20,362 bases of DNA from JASFUX01 sp050050115 (GTDB taxonomy: Bacteria; Pseudomonadota; Alphaproteobacteria; Caulobacterales; Maricaulaceae), in the NCBI GenBank assembly GCA_050050115.1, contig JASFUX010000023.1, forward strand, positions 1-20,362, in the 5' to 3' direction. The notes below the pieces were generated by a model. It saw only the letters and a program-made list of their open reading frames with translations, made no database searches and was not told the origin of the DNA. The number at the start of each line of letters is the position of its first letter. Position 1 is the stretch's first letter. The translations under genes were made by a program, and so were the position numbers. This document shows, one piece after another, positions 15,465 to 20,362 of this stretch.

Positions 15465-16790
15465 TCAACGCGGTGCTGCGTCGTCCGCCCCGAGCTGTCG
15501 ATCGAGGAAGTCCGCGACCGCACCGTTCCGCCAGGTCGTGACGGCGCGCGCGTCCGCCCGGCCGCTTGCGCCGAGCCACTTTGTGATCGGCAGCACCCGA
15601 GCGGCGTCGTGCAGGTCGAGGTGGGTCGTGTCGGGCAGGACGTCTTCCTCGAACGGCGCCTGCGCGGCGGCCTTGAGCGCGTCGTTCCCGCCGAGGTTCT
15701 TCGCGCTGTAGAGCATCAGGGCGGGCGTGCGCAGCGGCGCGGCCGGGTCGGCGCTGAAGCCGCCGCCGTCGAGATTGACCGCGGCGGCGATCCGCGGGTG
15801 CGTGCGCGCCAGCTCGAAAGCGACCGCGCCGCCGACCGAGTAGCCGACTGCAGCGACGGGCAGGTCGCCGGGCGCCGCCCCGAGCAGGTCGCCTAGCCGC
15901 GACAGGACGAGCGCGCCGTCCGCAGCGCGCCGGCGCACGATTTCGTTGGTCGCTGGGCTGATCGCGCAAAGCTCGACGCTGAGCCGCGCGCGCTCCTCGC
16001 GCGACAAGTCGCCGGCGAGCTTCTTGTTCAACGCGGTGCTCTGCGCCTTGGCGTCCGCCGGAACGTCCGCGTTCAGCTCACGGAACTCTTCGGCATGACC
16101 GGCCGGGCTTATGGCGAGGACGATGTAGCCGCGGCTCGCCAGCTCGGTGAGCAGGAGCGGGTTTTCCACCGCGACCGACACGAGGCCGTGGTGGTAGAGC
16201 ACGCAACCCTTGACCGCGGCGGGCGCCGGCTGCGCGTCGTCGTAAGCGTGGGTGAGCACGCGGGCGCAGTAGGAAAGCAGCGCGCGCATCAAAGGCGGCG
16301 CGACGGGATCGCGATAGATCCGCGTCCACAGCGGTGCTCGGCGGTGCTCACTGACGTCTTCAGCGGCTGGACGCCAGATCTCGATCTCGACCTCGCGGCC
16401 TTCAAGCTCGGCGCCCGCCGGATGGGTGAGCCGCAGCGTGCGCCGGGCGACCTTGAACGGTCCCGTCGGGGCCGGCAGCGGCGCGACGGAGAAGCCGGCG
16501 GACAAGACGGCGCTGGCCGTGATGAGCAGCACCGCGGCTAGGGTGAGCCACAGCGACGGATCGCGGTCGAAGATCGCAAGGACAAAGAGCGCCAACCCGG
16601 TCGCTTGCGCGGGCCAGAGCTGCCAGCGCATCGGGTTGTAGTCGGCGAGGCCAACTCCAAGGACCACCGCCCCGATCGCCGCGGGGAGGGCGAAGGCGCG
16701 CGCCTCGCCGGGCAGACCCGCGCCGACCGCCGCCCCCAACGCGACGAGGAGAGCCAGGCGCTCGAGCTGGTGAACGGGGAAGTCTTTCAC
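15465..16790 (-). CDS. Membrane-anchored alpha/beta hydrolase (dienelactone hydrolase/PAF-acetylhydrolase-like)
   Basis: The product has 442 residues. It starts at a GTG (16790) with GGAGG eight bases upstream, and the GTG overlaps the tetR stop (GTGA). The open frame runs further upstream through tetR in another frame, giving an Arg-rich false extension. Residues 8-100 hold about four hydrophobic segments, followed by an alpha/beta hydrolase. Its elements are VLYHHGLVSVAVENP after the first strand, the nucleophile elbow GYSVGG with Ser318, NLDGGGF, and THLDLHD, where His390 or His394 may be the catalytic base. The layout resembles PAF-acetylhydrolase/dienelactone-hydrolase relatives; the substrate is unknown and may be a lipid-like or acylated compound. 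Being coupled to a TetR regulator suggests it is induced by a small ligand, perhaps its own substrate. Confidence 0.85.
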   Translation of the reverse strand: MKDFPVHQLERLALLVALGAAVGAGLPGEARAFALPAAIGAVVLGVGLADYNPMRWQLWPAQATGLALFVLAIFDRDPSLWLTLAAVLLITASAVLSAGFSVAPLPAPTGPFKVARRTLRLTHPAGAELEGREVEIEIWRPAAEDVSEHRRAPLWTRIYRDPVAPPLMRALLSYCARVLTHAYDDAQPAPAAVKGCVLYHHGLVSVAVENPLLLTELASRGYIVLAISPAGHAEEFRELNADVPADAKAQSTALNKKLAGDLSREERARLSVELCAISPATNEIVRRRAADGALVLSRLGDLLGAAPGDLPVAAVGYSVGGAVAFELARTHPRIAAAVNLDGGGFSADPAAPLRTPALMLYSAKNLGGNDALKAAAQAPFEEDVLPDTTHLDLHDAARVLPITKWLGASGRADARAVTTWRNGAVADFLDRQLGADDAAPR

Positions 16791-17446
16791 TTGCGACGCC
16801 TCCGCCGCTGCGGCGCGGGCGCGGTCAGATAGCCGAGCGCGAAGTCGGCGAGCGCATCGGCGAAGGCTTCGGCCGTGTTCGGCAGACGCCAGCCCGCCGG
16901 CGTTTCGGCGTGCAGCAACCTGCCGGCGAACATCACGTTGTAGAAGTAGGCGAGCATGCTCGCCGCGCGTCCGACGTCCCTGCGCGCCACCTCCTTCGGG
17001 TAGGCGCGCAGGAACTGCTCGAAGCCGTCGACGGCGCGCCGCTCGAACTCCGCCCAGCGCGGGCCGATCAGCTCGGGATGCAGGCGCGAGTGCAAATAGG
17101 CGGGGCGCATCAGGTGGCCGTGACGCTCGACCTGCGCCCAGGCCCTGAGGCCGACCTGCTTCAACCCGTCGCGCAAGGTCGGGGGCGGGGCGCTCACGCG
17201 GCCCGCGCCGCCGCGCGCCCATTCGTCCATCCGCTGCAGGTAAAGGTCGAACAGGACCGGGATCAGCGCGTCCTTGTTCGCGAAGCGCCGATAGATCGCA
17301 GCCGTCGAGACGCCGGCCCGTTCAGCGAGCTCGGCGATCGTGATCGCGTCGAACTCCTTGGTCTTGAGAAGCTCTTCGAGCGCAGCGACCAGCTTGTCGT
17401 GAGTCTCGCGCGATCGCTTTTGCCGCGCAGGTTTGACCGTCTCCAA
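16787..17446 (-). CDS. TetR-family transcriptional regulator
   Basis: The product has 219 residues. The N-terminal helix-turn-helix (about 14-61) includes FDAITIAELAERAGVSTAA and IYRRFANKDAL, typical of TetR. The C-terminal ligand domain is not recognisable, and the tail is very basic (PQRRRRRK). The start codon is TTG (17446), with GGAGG six bases upstream. That ribosome site is the right arm of a perfect inverted repeat that also covers the -10 of the best promoter, so the protein probably represses its own operon. The stop overlaps the GTG of the membrane hydrolase by four bases, which makes the hydrolase its likely target. The inducer cannot be predicted. Confidence 0.93.
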   Translation of the reverse strand: METVKPARQKRSRETHDKLVAALEELLKTKEFDAITIAELAERAGVSTAAIYRRFANKDALIPVLFDLYLQRMDEWARGGAGRVSAPPPTLRDGLKQVGLRAWAQVERHGHLMRPAYLHSRLHPELIGPRWAEFERRAVDGFEQFLRAYPKEVARRDVGRAASMLAYFYNVMFAGRLLHAETPAGWRLPNTAEAFADALADFALGYLTAPAPQRRRRRK

Positions 17447-17453
17447 CGTCGCC

Positions 17454-17504
17454 CTCCAAAACCGTAACCGAAATTACATTACGGTTTTGGAGCAAGCTCG
17501 TCAA
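17454..17504 (-). promoter_or_regulatory. tetR promoter with operator-like inverted repeat
   Basis: A perfect 14-bp inverted repeat CTCCAAAACCGTAA/TTACGGTTTTGGAG (17454-17467/17479-17492) has an 11-bp spacer. A nested GTAA/TTAC pair is at 17464-17467/17474-17477. Leftward, TTGACG (17504-17499) and TAATGT (17481-17476), 17 bp apart, make a plausible sigma70 promoter. One arm overlaps the -10 and the other contains the tetR Shine-Dalgarno. Binding here would block transcription of tetR and the hydrolase. The repeat is seen directly; the repressor identity is inferred from adjacency. Confidence 0.75.
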
Positions 17505-17534
17505 TCATGCTCGCCCGCGCGATGCGTCGGCCCA

Positions 17535-17578
17535 AACGCAAGCAGCCCGGCCGCTCGAAGAAGAGCGGTCCGGGCTGC
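17535..17578 (-). terminator. Probable terminator after the phasin gene
   Basis: A 15-bp stem GCAGCCCGGCCGCTC/GAGCGGTCCGGGCTGC (17542-17556/17563-17578), with one bulged base and a six-base loop, starts 27 bp past the phasin stop. Leftward it is followed by TTGCGTTTGG, a weak T-run. It also lies just upstream of the tetR promoter and would insulate it. Confidence 0.65.
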
Positions 17579-17605
17579 GCGCGGATCAAGCTGTGGGAGG
17601 AGGCG

Positions 17606-18043
17606 CTAGATCCGGAAAGCTTCGGTCGCGGCGGTGACGCGCTTATTGATCGGCTCGAGCGAGTCCTTGAGCGCCGCCGCATAGATGTCGGCGATCTCGT
17701 TGCACTGGCCGAGGTAGGCGTTGAAGGCGTCCCGGGCGGCTTCGGACTGAAGCTCGACCACTTCCTGCACGCTCTTGGCCGCGGCGATCTTCTTGGCCGA
17801 GGCGACGTTCGTCTCCCAAGCCTGTTTCGTGTACGACGCGACGCGCGCGTTGATCTCTTCTGCGGTCTTCGACGCCGTCGAGGCGCTTTTGACGAACGCG
17901 TCGAGATTGTCCTTGGACATGACGCCCATCTCACTGAACGCCGAGGTCGCCTTGGCGAAGCCCTCGGCGGCGGTCTTCTGAGCGGTCTGGGCGGCGGTCG
18001 CCGCGGCTTGCGCGGGCTTTGCGGTCTTGGCTTTCGAGGCCAT
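17606..18043 (-). CDS. Phasin family protein (polyhydroxyalkanoate granule-associated)
   Basis: The product has 145 residues, is mostly helical and amphipathic, and has an Ala/Lys-rich start (MASKAKTAKPAQAA). The phasin_2-type core includes FSEMGVMSKDNLDAFVKSAS (about 36-55), the conserved region around ARVASYTKQAWETNVASAKK, and QEVVELQSEAARDAFNAYLG. Phasins coat the surface of PHA storage granules and control their number and size; length and pattern fit. The ATG has AGGAG nine bases upstream. A terminator follows. The 451-bp upstream region holds a PhaR-like dyad, so expression may follow PHA accumulation. No PHA synthase, depolymerase or phaR is in the window, so the polymer pathway itself is not shown here. 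Confidence 0.92.
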   Translation of the reverse strand: MASKAKTAKPAQAAATAAQTAQKTAAEGFAKATSAFSEMGVMSKDNLDAFVKSASTASKTAEEINARVASYTKQAWETNVASAKKIAAAKSVQEVVELQSEAARDAFNAYLGQCNEIADIYAAALKDSLEPINKRVTAATEAFRI

Positions 18044-18142
18044 TGGGGGGACTCCTCAGTTCGGGTTTGCCTGCTGCGTCTGGATTGCTTCCAGCTTGGC
18101 GGCATCCATAACCGGCTTGCTGCGGTGCGTCAATAAAAAATG

Positions 18143-18153
18143 GTGCATCGCAC
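18143..18153. promoter_or_regulatory. Candidate PhaR operator upstream of the phasin gene
   Basis: GTGCATCGCAC is a perfect dyad (GTGC-ATC-GCAC) in an A+T-rich stretch 100 bp upstream of the phasin start. PhaR repressors of alphaproteobacteria bind TGC/GCA dyads at phasin promoters and release them when PHA is present. The dyad is seen; the binding protein is inferred. Confidence 0.4.
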
Positions 18154-18494
18154 AAAATTTCTTGAATGAGCTGTTTGGAAGACAAAATTCAACAAAAACA
18201 AAGAATTGAAATGATATGATGCGTGTCCGGTCTAATCCGGCGGCCGCGGCGGCGGTCTGCACGAACCTGCGCTTGCGCGATCGCCGGGGCTCGCTTGTGG
18301 ATGCATCTTGAAGTAGTATGCCGCTCGGGCTTTTCGCTCGGCCGGGGAGTTTCTCTTTTTTGTGTTGGGTAGGAGGCCGGTCCCGGCAAGAGGGCGGAGG
18401 TCCAGACCTCGCCGACCACTCACTCTTGGCTGCATTTCGGGGATGTCGTCTGGAGCGCTAGGCCGGCGTCACACCAGAGCACAGGTGAGTTTCG
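18154..18494. other. Gene-free divergent promoter region and long leader
   Basis: Up to about 18220 the DNA is A+T-rich, unlike the rest of the window. It includes a rightward -10-like TATGAT (18215-18220) without a matching -35. The remainder is GC-rich and probably the leader of the gene at 18495. It holds a dyad GAGGTC/GACCTC (about 18397-18410) but no coding sequence I can support. Confidence 0.4.
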
Positions 18495-18905
18495 ATGCCT
18501 CAAACCGACACGCCTACCGCCTTTTTCAGGGAACTGATGGAGCAATCGCAGAAGCTCTCGGCGACCAACGGCTACGCCGAGGCCTTTTGGAAGTCCCAGG
18601 CCGCCGCCGCAGAGCACATGCAGTCCTTCATGGACGACTGGTACGCCCGACGCCGCGAGGCGGCGAGCGAAGCCAGCGAGTGCTGCAGCCGGATGTTGCA
18701 GGGTGAGGGCGCGGCCGAAGCCTTCGCGGAATGGACGCGGGCCGAGATGGATCGTCTGGGCGAAGACGCGCGCGCTCAGGCCGAGCTGACCGCGGCCTTG
18801 TCGAACGACGCGCTCAGCGCCTTCGCGTCCAAGAACGGATCGAAGAGGTCCGCGAAGAAGAAAAACGGCGCGGCCGCCGCGTCGGCGAGCGAAAGCCAAG
18901 CTTAG
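18495..18905 (+). CDS. Small helical phasin-like protein with lysine-rich tail
   Basis: The product has 136 residues and starts at an ATG with AGGTGAG six bases upstream. Residues 1-105 look wholly helical and amphipathic, with FFRELMEQSQKLSATNGYAE at the start and FWKSQAAAAEHMQSFMDDWY next, a pattern like phasins or other PHA-granule proteins. The end is low-complexity and basic (SKNGSKRSAKKKNG), then Ala/Ser-rich. Such tails in PhaF- and PhaM-type proteins bind DNA and tie granules to the nucleoid; whether that holds here is inference. Two adjacent cysteines (63-64) are unusual for a phasin. It is divergent from the phasin gene and shares its upstream region. Identity to any named family is not certain. 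Confidence 0.72.
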   Translation: MPQTDTPTAFFRELMEQSQKLSATNGYAEAFWKSQAAAAEHMQSFMDDWYARRREAASEASECCSRMLQGEGAAEAFAEWTRAEMDRLGEDARAQAELTAALSNDALSAFASKNGSKRSAKKKNGAAAASASESQA

Positions 18906-18941
18906 GCTTGAGCGACCTGCCGCGAACGCGGACGACAGCGT

Positions 18942-18976
18942 GCGCCATTCTCGGGATCACTGCCCGAGGATGGCGC
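18942..18976 (+). terminator. Strong hairpin between the phasin-like gene and phhA
   Basis: A 14-bp stem GCGCCATTCTCGGG/CCCGAGGATGGCGC (18942-18955/18963-18976) contains one G-U wobble and has a seven-base loop. It begins 36 bp past the upstream stop and ends 44 bp before the phhA start. What follows (GTGCGCTTCATTG) is not a T-run. It may be a weak terminator or a regulatory structure in the phhA leader. Confidence 0.45.
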
Positions 18977-19020
18977 GTGCGCTTCATTGTCCGGCCGCAA
19001 TTGTGCGATAGTGGGCGACG

Positions 19021-19965
19021 ATGACCCGGCATCCGGAAATCGAGCGCAAGATCGACTACGCCAAGCTGCCCGAGCCTTCGGGCGCGGTTTACACCGCGCC
19101 ATTGAAGAAGCCGGCCGATGTCGGTGAGGACTGGCTCGCGCGCGCTCAGAACAAGTACAGCGACGACGAGCACGCGCTCTGGGACGAGCTCTATGCGCGG
19201 CAGATGAAGCTGCTGCCCGGCCGAGCGTGTGCGCAGTATCTTGAGAACGTCGAGCGCGCCGGCCTGGGCGAGGGCGGGGTGCCGGACTTCGGCAAGCTCT
19301 CGGAAAAGCTCGACGCGGCGACCGGCTGGACCGTCGTGCCCGTGCCGATGCTGATCCCCGATCACGTGTTCTTCTACCATCTCGCCAACCGGCGGTTCCC
19401 GGCGGGCAACTTCATCCGCTCGCGCGACGAGATCGAATACATCGAAGCGCCGGACGTCTTCCATGACGTCTTCGGTCACGTGCCGATGCTGTTCGATCAG
19501 CGCTTCGCCGACTATATGCAGGCCTACGGCAAGGCCGGCTGGAAGGCGCTGAAGTACAATCGCTTGAAAGCGCTCGGCGCGCTTTATTGGTATACGGTCG
19601 AATTTGGCCTGATCGACACGCCGGAGGGCCTGAGGATCTACGGTGCGGGGATCACGTCGTCGGCGGAGGAGTGCGTCTTCGCGCTCGAAGCGGAATCGCC
19701 CAACCGGTTGCACCTCAACGTCGACCGGGTGATGCGCACCGACTACTGCATCTCCGATCTCCAGCAGACCTACTTCGTCATCGACAGCTTCGAGCAGCTG
19801 CTCCACGAGACGGTCGATCGGCCGTTCGACATGATCTACGCCGCGCTCAAGCCCGGCTTCCAATATGCGCCCGCGGCGATCCTCGAGACCGACCGCGTCT
19901 ATCACGCCGGCACGCAGGAGTACGCCCTGCGCGGCGGCCGCGGCTCGGGCGCGAAGCCGGTCTGA
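19021..19965 (+). CDS. phhA: Phenylalanine 4-hydroxylase
   Basis: The enzyme converts phenylalanine to tyrosine with O2 and a tetrahydropterin in the cytosol, the first step of phenylalanine catabolism. The 314-residue product is the single catalytic domain typical of bacteria, without the ACT regulatory domain of animal enzymes. The iron facial triad is complete: H148 and H153 in PDVFHDVFGHVP, and E194 in YWYTVEFGL. The pterin/substrate region (LIPDHVFFYHLANRRFPAGN, about 111-130) is also clear. The start is the first ATG, which has only a weak GTGGG upstream. The usual partners phhB (pterin dehydratase), an Lrp-type regulator or homogentisate genes are not in the window, so it is probably a single gene. 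Its stop is six bases from that of the convergent outer-membrane gene. Confidence 0.96.
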   Translation: MTRHPEIERKIDYAKLPEPSGAVYTAPLKKPADVGEDWLARAQNKYSDDEHALWDELYARQMKLLPGRACAQYLENVERAGLGEGGVPDFGKLSEKLDAATGWTVVPVPMLIPDHVFFYHLANRRFPAGNFIRSRDEIEYIEAPDVFHDVFGHVPMLFDQRFADYMQAYGKAGWKALKYNRLKALGALYWYTVEFGLIDTPEGLRIYGAGITSSAEECVFALEAESPNRLHLNVDRVMRTDYCISDLQQTYFVIDSFEQLLHETVDRPFDMIYAALKPGFQYAPAAILETDRVYHAGTQEYALRGGRGSGAKPV

Positions 19966-19971
19966 TCCGCT

Positions 19972-20362
19972 CTATCGGCTTAAGCTCAACGTCAGCCCGG
20001 CGCCGAGATCCGCGCTTGCGTCGGTGAAGCCGGTGAACACGTGCGCGCCGATCGACACAGACCCGGCGAGCGGCCGACCGGCGTAGAGGGTGAGGTCGAG
20101 GTTGTCGTCGGCCTCCGTCGTGATCGCCTCGCGCGCGTCGAGCGCCGCGCCGACATAAGCATCGCCGCCGAGCCGCGCGGTTGCTGAGACGCCGACGCTC
20201 CAGGGGTCGTTGAACTCGAAGCCCGTCGAGTCGTCCGTCATCTGATAGCCAAGCGTTCCCGACCAGACGATGCTGTCGGCGTCGTAGGTCACGTCGAGGC
20301 CGGCGAAATAGTCCGTTCCGCCAGTGCCGAAACCTTCGTCCTCGTCGCCGGTCGGCAGCTCG
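19972..20362 (-). CDS. Outer-membrane beta-barrel protein, C-terminal part (5' end beyond window)
   Basis: The open frame enters from the right edge with no start in view. About 129 residues are visible, beginning ELPTGDEDEGFGTGGTDYF and continuing with alternating polar/aromatic beta strands such as IVWSGTLGYQM, WSVGVSATARLG and VSIGAHVFTGFT. The PTGDEDxGxGTGGTDY turn resembles transporter-like barrels of the MetA phenol-pathway type, by recall only. Nothing in the visible part shows a substrate. The last residues are LTLSLSR; most outer-membrane barrels end in Phe or another aromatic residue, which the BAM complex recognises, so this ending is unusual. The valine at 20292 is internal, not a start. 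Confidence 0.72.
   Translation of the reverse strand, partial: ELPTGDEDEGFGTGGTDYFAGLDVTYDADSIVWSGTLGYQMTDDSTGFEFNDPWSVGVSATARLGGDAYVGAALDAREAITTEADDNLDLTLYAGRPLAGSVSIGAHVFTGFTDASADLGAGLTLSLSR

Noticed and set aside
14207..15541. Rightward open frame opposite the DUF3089 gene
   Set aside because: It starts inside the shared terminator region and its sequence is an antisense shadow without domains.
16791..17222. Upstream extension of the membrane hydrolase through tetR
   Set aside because: The extension is Arg-rich, out-of-frame tetR sequence. The GTG at 16790 has a GGAGG and overlaps the tetR stop.
18814..19905. Leftward open frame opposite phhA
   Set aside because: It is antisense to phenylalanine hydroxylase, which has a complete metal site; no support for the reverse frame.

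Overview
The window comes from a GC-rich alphaproteobacterium. Caulobacterales/Hyphomonadales (Hyphomonadaceae- or Maricaulaceae-like) is my best guess. The guess rests on strongly GC-biased third codon positions, an alphaproteobacterial-style Trm112-like protein, a thioredoxin-TPR protein in the same cluster, a short phasin, a single-domain phenylalanine hydroxylase, and GANTC sites in front of ftsK. It is a guess from gene content, not a database match.

Layout, left to right. (1) 1-563: the start of a small leftward gene of atypical composition (possible GIY-YIG-like protein) and a gene-free stretch of consecutive small hairpins. (2) 564-4655: leftward ftsK (chromosome translocase) and amt (ammonium channel), separated by a strong intrinsic terminator and a cluster of GANTC sites. 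(3) 4937-6196: a rightward UbiH-family flavin monooxygenase. (4) 6212-10272: a leftward block of cnoX-like thioredoxin-TPR, LON-domain protein, Trm112-like protein and DUF971 protein, a likely proteostasis operon with GTGA-coupled translation, followed by a histidine-rich TPR lipoprotein. (5) 10529-14143: three rightward paralogues of a secreted protein of unknown function. The first two are very similar and probably co-transcribed; each transcription unit ends in a clear terminator. (6) 14219-17446: leftward tetR and a membrane-anchored alpha/beta hydrolase (overlapping by 4 bp), then a secreted DUF3089 hydrolase. The tetR promoter carries a perfect 14+14 bp inverted repeat across the -10 and the Shine-Dalgarno. 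(7) 17606-18905: a leftward phasin and a divergent small phasin-like protein with a lysine-rich tail, with a PhaR-like dyad between them. (8) 19021-20362: phhA (phenylalanine 4-hydroxylase) and, convergent with it, the 3' part of an outer-membrane beta-barrel gene cut by the window edge.

Most of the window is ordinary chromosome. The parts most worth following up are the tandem secreted paralogues with an apparent gene-conversion tract, the TPR lipoprotein with a conserved-looking histidine array, the tetR operator architecture, and the divergent phasin pair. I see no mobile element, CRISPR array, rRNA or tRNA. No defence or biosynthetic system is recognisable.
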